Origin: Blakeslea trispora
Taxonomy: Eukaryota; Mucoromycota; Mucoromycetes; Mucorales; Choanephoraceae
Length of the DNA: 64,000 nt
Assembly: GCA_025331445.1 (NCBI GenBank)
Contig: JAIWNE010000147.1
Span: 1-64,000, forward strand
Direction of reading: 5' to 3'
Shown here: positions 22,266 to 34,535 of the stretch, piece after piece
How the letters are laid out: each line of letters starts with the position of its first letter
Numbering within the stretch: the stretch's first letter is position 1
Made by a program: the position numbers and the translations under genes
Notes under the pieces: generated by a model
Databases searched by the model: none
Told to the model about the DNA's origin: nothing
What the model saw: the letters and a program-made list of their open reading frames with translations, nothing else

Positions 22266-23580
22266 CTTGCTTCTTTCTTAATTTGACTTAAAAGATTGTT
22301 CTTTAGAAGTTGACATAAATTTCTTCAGGAGCGCTTGATCTAATTTGGTCACTTTAAACGACGAAGGGAAATGCCAGTAGATAGACACCAAATAAAACAC
22401 TAAGATAATAGAACTGTATAGGAAGATATCAATTGGTTCACGGATCTCTCTCCAAAATGTGAAGTCTAAGATAGGCCTCTGAGGGTATTTATCGGTTTGA
22501 TAAAATTGGGCGGAATTGAGTAAGTAAAGGAATTGACTAGAGGAATTAACAGCACCAATACATGAGAAAAAGAAAAGTGCCATGTTAATAACCTCTGTCA
22601 ACCCTTCTCTTCCTAACAGCTTCATGCCTAGTAACTGATAACGGAATTGCAGACGTATAACAATTTTAACACACTTGTTACGATCAATCCAAACTACTAC
22701 TCCAAAATTAAAAATAAGAAAAGCGACCCTGATTTTTATTATAACAAATATCTAGTATTTATACTGAAATCGAAGAATGTAATTTCTGCAAGCTATCAAG
22801 AGTGAAGTAGAAATAATTAATAAAGAATGAAAATAATAAAGTGAGAATATAGAATAAATAAAATAAAGCAAAAGGAAAATAAAGAGAATAATATTTAAAA
22901 AGGTGGAATAAAATGCATAGCGATGAATATAGGAAATAGAAGATATGCGCATAGATGTTTGTAAATTGAAGGTAAAGTAGGCTGCAGGTCGAAGTCAACA
23001 AGATTCTAAGTTTGGATAGAGTAGGATGTCAACAGAGAGAAACAGAATTTGTAGGCGGAGACCAAATTGAAGCAAAGGAAGATACTTTAGGCGGAAAGAA
23101 GGGTCTTAAGGGACTTTAAGGGTTCTCTTAGTCAAGAATAGTGACGTAGACAGTAAGTTCGGCTTGCACAAACACCGAAATTTTGCCGGACAGCGGTTAG
23201 ATTTTTGAGCCGACAACAATCTTATACTATATTTCAATGATTGATACGTTTCCACGCTGTAGTCGTGAAAGTCTGAGCCTTGGCTAGCCAGTATAGCTTC
23301 AGTGATGCTTTGTCTTTTTAACTCTTAGATATAAAACATATTTATAAGAAAGAAGCCCCGTTTATTATTTCAAAAATAGAACTACTCTTATACTTCTGTC
23401 GACGTCAGCACTAAATCACGTGACTTCATCTGAATTGGCACCGTTGAGTCTGATATTATCACACCACGTATCATGATAATGACAACTTTATAATCAACCC
23501 GTATGTTACCTTTGATTCGAACAAGTGAAAATAACAAATAAAAAGGGAGGTAGAAGACTGTAAGAGACTATCGATTATAC
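22266..23580. other. Upstream region of the gypsy remnant; no LTR boundary found
   Basis: This should hold the 5' leader and LTR of the gag-protease remnant on the minus strand, but no second LTR copy exists for comparison. An open frame at 22278-22625 (minus, 115 codons, with hydrophobic stretches) abuts gag; I do not recognise it and it may be chance. AT-rich tracts fill 22730-22980. Confidence 0.4.
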
Positions 23581-23582
23581 TA

Positions 23583-26312
23583 CAGTGCTTCGGGTCTTAA
23601 ACCTGAAAAACGAAAAAATCCTTTCAAATTTAGACCATCAGAAAAAATAACTTCAACGGGAATCGAGCCTGTGACCATTCTAATAATTTATAATTTTAGT
23701 TACTAAAATGGAAATGGGAGTCTATTTATAGCAACTCGAGAGACCAATAAAAGAAAAAATCAAAGTTTATTGTTCATTTTCGAGAGAAATATTTGCAGAA
23801 GAAAGGGTAAATTTTCTATGAGACAGATATGTCTCTGTTACAAATTGCTTGATTTGACTGACAACCTCGCGACCGTCTGAACACTTGCTATAAGCTTCAA
23901 TATAGTCCATACACTTTTAATAGTACTTTCTTATATGAACTATATTAGCAATCTTATCAAGATAAGTGTCAATGTTTTTCTCCAAAGACTTGAAGCTATA
24001 GTCATAATGAAGACGAGCCTGTCGCTTTGCATACGACCAATAAAGCTCAATCCAATTACACTCACAGTGATATTTAGGATACAGCTCAAAGATATAACCA
24101 CTTCCTTCTATGACTTCTTGTAGAGCTGATTTCTGATTGATGAAGTCAGGTCGGCTTTTAAGGAAGTGACGAGCACAGCAAACAGACTTTCTTCCAGGCA
24201 CGGGGTCACCGCAGTTAAGCTTCTATGCCTTGCCATCCAAATCACATCCGAGCCATTGACCCCTTTCTTCTGAAATCTTTTTTATGCCTTTAAAATATCG
24301 GACGGTCTTTTCCTTTGCTTTGCCTTTTCTGTCGACTCTTTGCAAGACCTTGTTGTAGAAGAAGGTTTGGTTTAAAACCTTTCCGTCACTGAGAGTGACA
24401 GTAGTGTCACGAAAACTGGTCTTGTTGTCCTCAGATCATGACTTCTCATTCAAAGTCATGCGCTTTGCGACTAAGGCATCGTCGGCAAAAGCAGCGTGAT
24501 TGGAGCTGTTGTCCAACAGAAAAACGCCGATGTAATCCGGATGCAAAGCTTCGAACAAAGGAATTGCATCCGTTACCAGTTGTTCCACCATGTGCTTAGA
24601 CGTCCACCACCCGTCTCGACTATCTCCAGCTTTGAACACCTTTCTAGATGTCCAGCCCTTTATCTTCATGGATCCATGGCAGGGACATTGAAACTCTGAA
24701 ACCATTAAGGAAGAGCCCATAGACTTCTTACTTATATGGTTTTCACCTTCAAGAAGCCAGAGGTCATCCTTGCCATCATTAGAGTAGAAGGTGCTTTCAT
24801 CATGTGTGACGAATACCACCTTCTTCTCTTCATCGCTCAGTTCTGGCTCCAAGACTATCTCCTGAGCTTCACCTTCGTAGAACTCGGCTCTCTTTATATA
24901 GCCGAGCATTCTTGATGACCATGAATTACGGTAGGCAATTACATCCTCCCTTTCATGGCCATCAAAATAAATGGTCTTCTTATTCTTTCTGTACGAGTAG
25001 CCCCACTCGTACAAATAGTTGGCCACAGTATCCAAATTTACTGTTTGGCCAGAAGCAACACCAAGAACCTGAGGAGCGACCTCTTCTTCAATCACTTTCT
25101 TGATGATTCCCAAGCTTCGTAACTCAGGCTTCATCTTTCTTATTTTCTCTAATGTGAGTAGTTTCACATCAGAATCGCTTAAAAAAGACTGTCGCTTGAT
25201 GTGCTTGCCTTGCTGATGCTCGGAAATACTACACTCATCAATGAACTGGGTAGCCCACTGAATAATGGTTGAAGCTCGATAATTTTCATTGTTGTTTGGC
25301 CAATAGTAATTGGCTGTTTCTCTTGAATTATTGCCTTTGTTCATTCCCTGAAGTCTCTTTGTGAAATACAACTTCACAGAAAGATACTGGCAGTATTCGT
25401 ACCTATGCATAGGATTTCCTTCCTTTGCCTTATTAACGATAGGTATAATATGCTTGTCCAGGTTTTGCACAAAGTCCTTGATTTTGATGAGCTCTAACTT
25501 CGTATGACTCATTAAAACAGGACGTTCTACTTTGGATCCCTTGGTGAGAGTGATTCTAAAGTTAGTCAGTTTCTGCTTCGAATCGATGGCTTCAGCTTCC
25601 TTTCTTCTTCTCCACTTTGTGACATCCAAGTTCTTTTGATAAACCCCTTTTCTTTTTTGACCTGATCCGAGAGATTGATCAGTTCTCTTTCCAAGTACTT
25701 GATCAATTGTCTTGGGCGAGTCGGTAGATACTCCTACTTCTTCAGAAAGTTGAATCAACGATTCCATATCCAATTGATTCATCTCCCAATCTTCGCGTTG
25801 ATCAACGGAAGTTGTTGAAGAATCATTCTTTATGGAATCTTCTTGTTCAGATCGTTTTTTGTTTAAAGCAGCTTTCTTTCTGTTACTTAATGCAGGCATT
25901 TTAATAAAAAGTTTCATAAAGAGATTTTGTCAAATTGAGAACAATAATTGACTTTATTAAGACTGTCAATAAGAAGAATGCGATAAAATTGGCTAGATTT
26001 ATGTTACACAGTGAGCTGTTTGGAACTCAACTTCATAGTCCTATATGGGTAGACTGGTGACCCCTATAGCCCTCTTTCAAATATATGGCCTCCCCATATA
26101 ACCACAGCCAAAATTTTGAAAAACCGCTCGACTTTGAAGCCTTTCAAAAAAAAATATTTTTATGTTAATCAAGAAAGTAAATGACAACTTTTGTTTAGAA
26201 AGGTATGAAAAATGAATGTTATGCGGTTTTATACGAATCCATTTACTTTTGGTCCCTCTGAAAGATTTCATAGATGGGCTTTTTTTCTTCAGGTTTAAAA
26301 CCCGAAGCACTG
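23583..26312 (-). mobile_element. IS630/Tc1-like transposon with 25-bp TIRs and TA TSD
   Basis: CAGTGCTTCGGGTCTTAAAC... at 23583-23607 is inverted at 26288-26312 with one mismatch in 25. Both ends are flanked by TA (23581-23582 and 26313-26314), the target duplication of the Tc1/mariner superfamily. The 2730-bp element holds one transposase gene on the minus strand. The near-identical TIRs suggest it is not very old, despite two stops in the gene. Confidence 0.85.
23917..25917 (-). pseudogene. DDE transposase of a large fungal IS630/Tc1-related family, two in-frame stops
   Basis: A 493-codon frame starts at 25917 (MKLFIKM; an ATG at 25899, MPALSNRKKAAL, is equally possible) and stops with TGA at 24436. 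The same frame continues through a further stop (TAG near 24224) to 23917. The basic, acidic N-terminal third precedes a region with helix-turn-helix character. The catalytic domain has VTHDESTFYSNDGK (first Asp), VFLLDNSSNHAAF (second Asp), the Cys pair in SVCCARHFL, and CNWIELYWSYAKRQAR (Glu). This layout is commonly found in long fungal transposases, and the TA duplication agrees with the superfamily. Only two point stops separate it from an open gene of about 665 codons. No splice sites are needed. Confidence 0.8.
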
Positions 26313-26765
26313 TAGGCCATGTAATTCATTACAACAGATACTCAAGATGGTTTTTTGAAATTGCAAAAGCTAGTCATTTAAAATAGACAATGTTGACATT
26401 AAATGAGCCCTTTTTTCAAAAAAAAAATAGTTTTTCTGAGGTATTATTTTTCCCAGACAGTTTTTTTCTCTTTTCTTCTCTTTTCTTTTTTTTGTTACAA
26501 AATGAACCTTTACTCACTACTTGTATACTTTTAACCAAGTTGATGAGCCTCAACAAACTCCCGTCATCACAACAAAGCAACGCGATGCAAATGAGCAATC
26601 AGCAATCTTACAAGAGTTTAGAAGTTTAGAGCAAAAAAACACGAAGACAAAACTAGAATGACTTTGACTACTTATATAAAAAAAAAACTTGGCCTGCAAA
26701 CGTGTAAGATCCTCTCATTTCTGCATCACTGTTTTTCTACACCCAAGTTTTAGTTATTGTCAGTA

Positions 26766-28075
26766 CAGTGGGGTTACAAAAAATAAGATAAAATTTTAAT
26801 TTCCGCTTCAAATATGTTAACATTGTATGGAATGGATGATCTCTTTTATCTCTGTTTTATATCAACATGTCTCAAAGAATCCACTTAACTGATGAAGATA
26901 AGCGTCTTATTGCTAGATTGAGCCAAAACGGTATGAATGCTAAGCAAATTTCGAGAGCTACAGATGTAAAGCTTTCCAGTGTCTACACATTGTTAAGAAG
27001 ACAAAAAATGCAAGGTACCACAGATCGTGCTGTAGGATCTGGAAGACCTAGAAAACTCATTTCAAGAGTTTTAAGGATTCTTAAGCGGGTCGTTGTGCTC
27101 AACAGGAGAGCAATTTTGGCTGAATTGACGTCCTCTTTGGCAGTCAATGTCTGTAAGGCTACCATTCGTCGTGCATTACGCAGAATGAAGTATAGGTGCC
27201 GAGTAGCACAAAAGAAACCCTTCTTGAACCCTCTTCATAGAAAGAAGAGGCATGAATTTGCCAAGAAATACAAGAATTGGACAGTAGAAGACTGGAAGAA
27301 GGTGATCTGGACCGACGAAAGTTCTTTTGAAAATGGCAGAAATTCTGCCCCTGAAATGGTCTGGCGCCGACCTCATGAAAAGTACTTGGAGGAGTGTCTA
27401 GCACCCAGTTTCAAGAGTGGTAGAACCAGCTTGATGGTTTGGGGTGCCATCAGGTTTGGTCATAAGTCCCGACTCCACTTCTGCAGCGATATAGATCGCA
27501 AGGGGGAAGGCTTTGTATCATCCATATACAACGGCCCTCTCCTCGAATTCTATGAACAGGAGCAAAATCTAGTATTGATGGAAGATGGGGCTCCTGTTCA
27601 TAGATGCAGAGCTGCAAAAGACTGGAAGGTGGAGAAGGGATTGAAGGTGCTAGACTGGCCTGCGCAGTCGCCCGATTTAAACCCGATTGAAAATCTTTGG
27701 ATAATAATAAAGCGACGAGTGCAGGCTTGCCGAAGCAGACATGGGCGTTTCCCTAACGCAGAAGCTCACAGGGCATGTTTGCAAGCAGTATGGGACCGCT
27801 TTAGACCAAAAGATTGGAATAATCTCATTGCAAACATGCCCTTTTCCCGCAAAGGTGGACCAAGTAAATTTCAGTTGGCCACTGAATTAGTTAAATCTGT
27901 ATCATTAAAGTAATAAAGACTTTAAAAGTAAATCCAGACAATGCCCAATGATTTTTGAGGGTCTTGAGACATCTAGTAACAGTTTAGTTGTGTTTAGTAG
28001 GCCAACATCAATGAAGATAGTAATTTGGATTTTGCGGAAAATTAAAATTTTATCTTATTTTTTGTTACCCCACTG
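26766..28075 (+). mobile_element. Complete Tc1 transposon with TIRs and TA TSD
   Basis: CAGTGGGGTTACAAAAAATA... at 26766-26806 is inverted at 28034-28075; about 40 bp match with one substitution and a one-base length difference. TA flanks both sides (26764-26765 and 28076-28077). The 1310-bp length, single ORF and TA target are typical of Tc1 elements. The uninterrupted ORF makes this a candidate active copy. Confidence 0.92.
26867..27913 (+). CDS. Tc1-type DD34E transposase, intact
   Basis: This 348-residue transposase carries out cut-and-paste movement of the surrounding Tc1 element at TA dinucleotides. The N-terminal about 110 residues hold two helix-turn-helix units (LTDEDKRLIARLSQNGMNAK ... 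VKLSSVYTLLRR, then a GSGRPRK hook and CKATIRRALRRMKY), which bind the TIRs. The catalytic triad is IWTDESSF (first Asp), LMEDGAPVH (second Asp) and NPIENLW (Glu). Exactly 34 residues lie between the second Asp and the Glu, the DD34E signature of Tc1. MVWGAI is also a family hallmark. Length is normal for the family (about 340) and no stop or frameshift is present. It starts about 100 bp inside the left TIR and ends about 160 bp before the right one. Confidence 0.95.
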   Translation: MSQRIHLTDEDKRLIARLSQNGMNAKQISRATDVKLSSVYTLLRRQKMQGTTDRAVGSGRPRKLISRVLRILKRVVVLNRRAILAELTSSLAVNVCKATIRRALRRMKYRCRVAQKKPFLNPLHRKKRHEFAKKYKNWTVEDWKKVIWTDESSFENGRNSAPEMVWRRPHEKYLEECLAPSFKSGRTSLMVWGAIRFGHKSRLHFCSDIDRKGEGFVSSIYNGPLLEFYEQEQNLVLMEDGAPVHRCRAAKDWKVEKGLKVLDWPAQSPDLNPIENLWIIIKRRVQACRSRHGRFPNAEAHRACLQAVWDRFRPKDWNNLIANMPFSRKGGPSKFQLATELVKSVSLK

Positions 28076-28077
28076 TA

Positions 28078-28867
28078 CACAGTTATTGAAATATACTGTT
28101 GAACACTTTACAAGAGGTAAGTAATACTTTTGGTTTAGGTTGTAAACGGCTCTTTATTGGAATGAACTGCATCACGAACAATGACCTTGAATATTTGGTT
28201 GAAGAATTGTATTTAAGCAATAAAAAAAAGACAACATCTTGTCAATTTATTACTTTACTTGTATTTACGGTTATGTTATTCTGGGATGATATGTATTAAA
28301 ACGAGTATAAGGGAATGGAATATCATAAAAAGGGCTGTTAGCATAGAATAGTGTGTGATAATGACTTTGGCTTTACCTTATCTATCAAATATAAAAGGGA
28401 TTAGCGTCTTTGTACTGCTTTTCAAAAATAAACCTTTTATACGAGTAGCTTTAACAAGATCAAGCATAAGGATTAAATTATATTTGTATGTTGCTTACGT
28501 CTTTATTTGACAGCTTTTGGCTTTTCAAACTACCCATCTTTAAGCAATCGTTTAAGTGTTCTTTTAAGTGTCTCTTTTTTTTTATGTATTTTTTCTAGTA
28601 TCTTTTTTTTGAGTCTCTTTTTTTTTTGAGAGTCTCTTTTTTTTAGTGCTTTAAGATTTTTGTTTCCCACTTTTAAAAGATTTTCCCAATTATTTTGTGA
28701 ATCTCATTCTCAATTTTTAATTTCTTCATTTCCGAAAGTATTTTCCAATTTTTTAAGCAATGATTTTTCAGGTCTTGATATTTTTTAAATAAAAAATGAC
28801 AAGACATTTCAAACTCCTCAGCATTAAGAAAATCAAGCTGCTTCAAAATCGTAAGCAGAGAAAAAAA
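28078..28867. other. No gene; T-run repeats near 28570-28650
   Basis: AT-rich spacer between the Tc1 element and the outer end of MULE-3. At about 28570-28650 the unit GAGTCTC followed by a run of T recurs several times. No domain or reading frame can be supported. Confidence 0.45.
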
Positions 28868-29104
28868 TGGATAACACTACGTCCCCTCAGTTTGTCCACT
28901 CGAAATTTCCCTACAGACACCCCAAAAACATTTTGTTCACTCACCCTTTCAAGTTACGATAGTAATAATCCTTGCTCCCCCAACTTTTTTTTTTTGGGGA
29001 ATAAATCCGATTTTATTTAAAGTCCTTTAAATGTCAAAATGAGGGAAAGAAAAGACTGAATATAATTAGGAAAGGAGGGCGAAGAGGAAACGAGGAACGG
29101 AATG

Positions 29105-32100
29105 TTAAAGATATCGTTGGTTGTTGAGGTCTGTGAGGTGTCTGATTGAGGAAGAGGTGGCTGCTGCGGTAGTAAACCGTGTATTTTGAAATACAGATTG
29201 CCAGTGCACTTGCCAAATGCCGAGAAGAGTACAAGCAAACACCTGGTCTTGGGAGAGAGCTGGAAGAGGAAGCGAGGAACCGCGTAAGCTAGTGGTAGGT
29301 TCGAACCGATAAATAGAGCGGAGGATATGTGGGATGTCTAAAGGAACGAAGCGGATCAGAGCGTTAATGTACGTAGAAAGAATGTGAAGCCATACGGCAA
29401 ATTTCGGGGGGCATGAGAAAAGGAAATGGTCGATCGTGTCCTCGCTTGCAGAACAGATGTGACAGATTGGGTTAGGAAAACTTGCTGGGATTCGACTATG
29501 AAGTATGGAGCGACAAGATATCCGACCATGGAGGAGTCGATACCAAATGGTGCGGGCCTGCAAAGGAATGGGGAGAGACCAGAAGGTGGACCATTGTGAA
29601 GGACGGAGCGTAGAGAGAGAATGTTGTGGTGGAGGGCGAATGTGTAGTTTGAAGGAGCGAATTGAAGACGTGGAGTGTTTATGGTGAGGAGGGAAGCGAA
29701 TAAAACTGGTAATGAAGGGATGGAGGCTGGTAGCGGCGAAGTTGATAGATGTGATTCGGGAAGCTGGAGTGAAGAGGCGACGAAAGAAAGGATGGATAGA
29801 AAGGGTGCCGGTCTGCAAAGCACGGTATGCTTGAAGAGCTAAAGTGCGGTGGCGAGTCCCATGGAAAGGATGATGCCAAGGTTGGATAGAGAGAGTGTGA
29901 GTGTCGAAGGTAAAGAGATCGGAGCAGAGGAGGGGTTCGATATTTAATGTGTGGAAAGGAGATTGGGATGAATGTGGTGAGGAAGAGGGGTAGGGGACTG
30001 TAGAGTCTGCAGAGGAAACAATTGTAAAGAGTGGTAAGGAGAGGTAGACGACAAGATCGAGACGACAATCATCCAAGGATTTAGGTATACTATCTACGAC
30101 CTGTATTAATGACGAGAGGATGTGAATGGGCGAAAGGGAAGGAGAGAGGCGGAATGGAAAGAATCGGGTCTGACGAATGGCGGGGAACAAGAGGTAGTAC
30201 TGAAAGGAGGGGATAACAGGCGAATGGTAATACCACTGAAAAGTACAGTAAAGAAAAAAGGAGGCGGATAGGAGATTGGAGGATGGGAGGGATCGAAGGA
30301 GGGGATAGGCCCAGCGCCATTGAAGGGCATGCTGTTGGGTTTCGATGCGAATGATCTGTAAGCCGCCTTGTTTACGGGAAAAATAAAGAGTGTCTGCAGG
30401 GATAGGAGGATAAATGTTATGATTGATGAATCGATTACCTAAGCTTTGTAATTTGTGGAGTTGTTGTTTTGTAAAAGGAGTGAGACGAAGAACATGCCAT
30501 AGTTTGGAGTATACAAGGGTATTGAGAACGGTAGCTCTGCCACGAACTGAAAGTTGTCTCTGCGAATGGATCTGACAGGTGGAACTAATGGCTGTCTCTA
30601 AGTTGACAAAGGCGACTGATCGTTGTTTGATGCTGGAAATGATGGGAAAACCAAGGTAGCGAGCGGGAGAGGGTGATCGGTGATTGTGCCAAGATTGGAT
30701 ACCACTTTGTTGCAGGAGTTGTTGCCACTGTGGGTGGGGTCGGCCGGATAAAGAAATTGCCTCTGTCTTGTGAAAGTTGAGTAGGGCGTTGGATGCGGAA
30801 CTGTAGGTAGTGACGGCCGCCTTAAGGCGAGTGAAGTCCTGAGGGTTGTGAAGGAAGACAAGAGTATCATCAGCATAAGCGAGAATTTTAACTGTAAAGG
30901 AAAGAGAGGAGAGGGGAAGGAGAGGAGTGTGGGAGGCAGACAAGGATGGGGGTATGGGTACTGTGGGAGTTGGGAAGGTTGGATTGTGTGAAGGTGTGGA
31001 GCTGGGTGAAATAAATAGGTTAGCGATGTCCTCCAAGATGGTGTCAATATTAGGGGTTGTGTGTGGAAACGAGGGAGGGGATTCTTTGGAGAGTTGAAAG
31101 CCGGTGAGTTCCGGGTCCTGGTGAACCAGCCTCAGGAAAGGGTCGAATGCTATGTTGAAAAGGAGTGGACTGAGCGGGTCGCCTTGGCGTAGACCTTTAT
31201 GTTGGGTGATGGGGGATTTGGTGAGGTAGCCATTGACATTGATAGCTATTTGTGTAGAGAAAAAAAGGGAGTGAATTGTGTTGATCAAAACTTGTGGGAT
31301 GCCAAAACTACGCATGATGGAGGAAAGGTATTCCGGGTGGATCCGATCATACGCTTTTTCTTGATCTAAAAGTAAGGCAATGGTAGAAGAGTGAGAATGG
31401 GTGGCGATGAGTTTAGTGAGGTGAAGGGTGACACCGTGATCGGCTATGAATCTACCCGGCATAAAGCCTAGTTGATGAGAGCTGATGTAAGGGTTGAGGT
31501 GGGTCATAAGGCGAGAGTTAAGAAGGCGAGTGAAGGTTTTGGCGTCGGTGTTTATGAGGGAAATGGGTCTCAAATTTCGAAGATCCGTCAAATCGCCCTT
31601 TTTTGGTAAGAGACACATACATGTCTGTTGCCAGCTAGGGAGGAAAATGCTGAGGGTGAGGGCGTCGTTATATACCTGTAAGGCAAGTTTGGCGGTAGGC
31701 GGGTGGTGAAGGAGAAGGGAAAGAATCTCATAAGGCAACCCATCCACACCAGGGCTGCTGTGTCGAGGAGCCCGTTTAGAGCCTTCTCTAAGTTCGAGTA
31801 AGGTAAAGGGGCGTAGTAGGTCGGTTTGTTGCGAAAGGGTGAGGCGATGAGAAGAGGGGATGGTGTTTGAGAGAGAGGTGACAAAGGTTTGGTCAATGGG
31901 TGAAGGAGTGTTTAGGGCGGTATAAAAAGCAGTGGTAGCTGATTGCAGTTCGGGAACCGAATGGCATAGTTGGTTCGTCTGTGGGTGTTTCAGTACTGGC
32001 ATATTGCGTTTAACGGCTCGTGAGGTGATAGTAGATTTGAGGTATCCGGCTGCTTTTTCTCCGTTTTCTCGCCAAACCTTACCTGCGCGTAATGCGAGAG

Positions 32101-33263
32101 TTTCCACTCGGTCTTGCTGAAGTAAGCCTATTTGTTTTTCGATCGTCTCTAAACGTAAAGGGAGAATGGAAGTTAGTTTAAATTCTCTTAAAAGTTTGTT
32201 TCGTTTCCTTTGTAGGCGTGCTATCTGTCGTTGGGCTGCTGATGCTTTGCGTCGACCTGTTTTCCGAGCAATTGTCTGGACGAGGATCTTAATGTCATCC
32301 CATTGTTGTTTGGGAGAAGGAGCGGAAGGTGTTGTCTGAATGAATGCATGAAAGTCGTCAAGGCTAGTCGTCAATAGTTTTGAAAGGTGGGATTGGCTGA
32401 GAGATTAGGGTGAGCCCGCCATAAGCCGGGTCCCTGTGAAGCACAGGAAATGCGAAGGTACATCCCAGAAAGGCATGGTCTGTCCAGATGGGATTGATGA
32501 AGTCTATTGTGGATGAGTGTAATTGCTGGAAAAGAAAAGGGGAGGCATATATGTAGTCTATAGTTGATTTAGTTCGTCCTCTGCGGAAGGTAGGAAGGAT
32601 GGGTGAGGGATGTTCTGACTGTTGAGAACACTCAAAGAAGGAGGAGTGTAGAAAATGATACCAGTGATGATGTGGGTGTAGGTGATCCAAAGCGGTAAGG
32701 TCAATATCCCTATCAGCATAGTCTGAGAGTTGGAAATTGAAATCGCCTAATAGAAGCATAGGGACCGTGTTAGTGAATGGGTTGAGGGCGAGGTTGCCAG
32801 TATGTATGGAGTCATATTGTTTAAGGATAGGTAGGTGTAGGAGAGAGGTAAAGAAAGGTTTTCGTTCGTTAAGTTGAGCTGGGGTATATATGTTAAGGAT
32901 GAGTATGGGAGGAAAAATATGATTGATGTGGTGGACGTGGCAGGCAATGACTCGTTGGTCTCGAGTGATGAAGTCGGGTGTGATTCGGAGGAGGGGGTTG
33001 AGGGAGATGACACCGCAATGTTTTGTCCATATGGAAGAGTGAGCTCTAAATTGGGTGTTGAGGATATTCTGGTCGTCGGGAAGGGCTGCATGTGTTTCTT
33101 GAAGGCATAAGATGTCATAGCGTAGATCGCGAAGGTATCGGATGAAGTGAGAGCGTTGTGTAGGATTGTTTTGTTCAATGAGGCTACGGCAATTGAGAGA
33201 ACCTATGCGAAAGTGGTTAATAGTAGCTGAATGAGAGGAGGGGGGCATAGGAGATTGAGACAT
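29105..33263 (-). pseudogene. LINE-1 ORF2: endonuclease-reverse transcriptase, frameshifted
   Basis: ORF2 nicks target DNA and reverse-transcribes the LINE RNA there. The ATG at 33263 opens an APE-type endonuclease (FRIGSLNCRSL, LCLQETHA, LLLGDFNFQ, and WTDHAFLG at the end) that runs to a stop at 32364. The 1089-codon reverse transcriptase frame begins at about 32374 in another frame. Between them the third frame reads GLWRAHPNLSANPTF, which matches the equivalent LINE-2 segment. Two small frameshifts (near 32440 and 32372) therefore break the gene. The reverse transcriptase has GFMPGRFIADHG, GLRQGDPLSPLLFN and AYADDTLVFL (near 30870). The C-terminus has a CCHC-like zinc motif, CHICSASEDTIDHFLFSC. 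Apart from the junction the frame is open, so decay is limited. It starts 26 bp after the ORF1 stop. Confidence 0.88.
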
Positions 33264-33289
33264 AGGTTAAGGAGGTAAGGGGGATTTTT

Positions 33290-34360
33290 TTAGTTACTAG
33301 AGGCTGAGGTCATGCCGTCAGCTGGGCTAATGTCGGAAGAGTCAAGTTGCATATCGGTCGAGGTGGAAATGATGGGTTTTTGCGTGGGAGGGCGGATGGA
33401 ATGGAGAATGTCGGTAAATTAATCGGTGGTGACCCAACCCTGTTTGTGGAATGAGCGAGCGACCGCGAGTTTGCGCTGATCGTGTCGGATACGGGTGGCA
33501 ATGTGGATGAGGCGTTGTTGGTAAACTTCGATAGCGGCGGCGGAGCGTTGGTCAAGGGAAAGGTCGGCATATTTGGAGTCGTTGAGGTGATCGGGTAAGG
33601 TGGGTTCAAAAGGGGTGAGTTCGATTTGTTGAAGTTGGAGGATGTTTGTAGCCTCCTCCAGGTAGTCATTGTGAATCAGAATAGCCATCACATGATTGGC
33701 AGGATAATGGATGTCGAGTAACCGAGAGCTTTGAAGCTTGAGGGCACGAAGCTTCTCTCGCATTTTGGAGATGGGCTCCTTGCTTCGACAGTGTAAGTAA
33801 ATGAAAGAGAAGCCTTGAGAGGTCGAGGCTGGCAAGAAAGTACGGGCAGCAGCTTCTCTCGCGGCTGGGGAAATACGGGCAGGTCGAGGTAGTCGTTGCA
33901 CGGTTGAACGAGGAGCAGATGGTCGAGGGAGAGGAGGAAACTGAGGTTTTGAGGCTGAGGTTGTGGCATATCGAGATGCCTCAGGGCCACCGTTGGCGGC
34001 TAGAGATGGAGTAGAGGCAGGAGGAGGAGGGGGAGATTGAGATTTCTCAAGTTCCTGAATACGGGCATTGGCGGCCAAAAGATCCTTCTTGAGCTGAGTG
34101 TTCTCAGCGATGAGGGCTTCAAACTCCTGGAATTTGGTTTCGTGACGTCGGAGTTGCTGTTACATATCCAATAGGAAGTCGGGTAGTTGAGGGTATGAGT
34201 GAAGTTCCAAACCAGGAGCGTCAGGAACGGGAGTGGGCTGCGTGGCTGGGAGGTCGGTCGATGCCTGAGTCGAAGATAGCTGGCTGAATGTGTTGCGAGT
34301 CATTACGGCCGGGATTCTGGTAGGAGTAGGCTTACCTACTTTTGTTTTGGTGGCTGGCAT
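33290..34360 (-). pseudogene. LINE-1 ORF1: nucleic-acid binding protein with coiled coil, two stops
   Basis: The ATG at 34360 (MPATKTKVGKPTPTR) begins a protein with a Pro/Thr-rich N-terminus. A coiled-coil stretch follows (FEALIAENTQLKKDLLAANA), then a Pro/Ser-rich linker, then a conserved C-terminal region (SFIYLHCRSKEPISKMREKL ... RLIHIATRIRHDQRKLAVA). In-frame TAA codons at about 34157-34159 and 33419-33421 interrupt it; reading continues in the same frame to the terminal TAA at 33290. Position upstream of ORF2 on the same strand, and the coiled-coil plus basic region, fit the RNA-binding ORF1 protein of LINEs. I do not see a CCHC knuckle. Both stops look like single substitutions. Confidence 0.7.
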
Positions 34361-34535
34361 GGCGAGAGGGATCGATGAGTTAGGCTCAGGCGATGTGAGC
34401 GATGATCTACGACGACGCTTGTTACGGTGGTGAGTTGGGAGAGTGTTGTATGGAGGTTTGGTCGTTGAGGTGGAATCGGCTGACGATTCTGAAGGTGAGG
34501 TTGTTGGTGTTATTACTTAAACTAATATTAGGCAG

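Noticed and set aside
23650..23690. Minus-strand GGCTCGATTCCC resembling a tRNA T-arm / B-box
   Set aside because: No D-arm, anticodon arm or acceptor stem could be built around it, and it lies inside the IS630-like element; treated as chance.
29034..31047. Several long overlapping frames beside LINE-1 ORF2 on both strands
   Set aside because: They are shadows of the C/T-rich reverse transcriptase gene; none has domain character.
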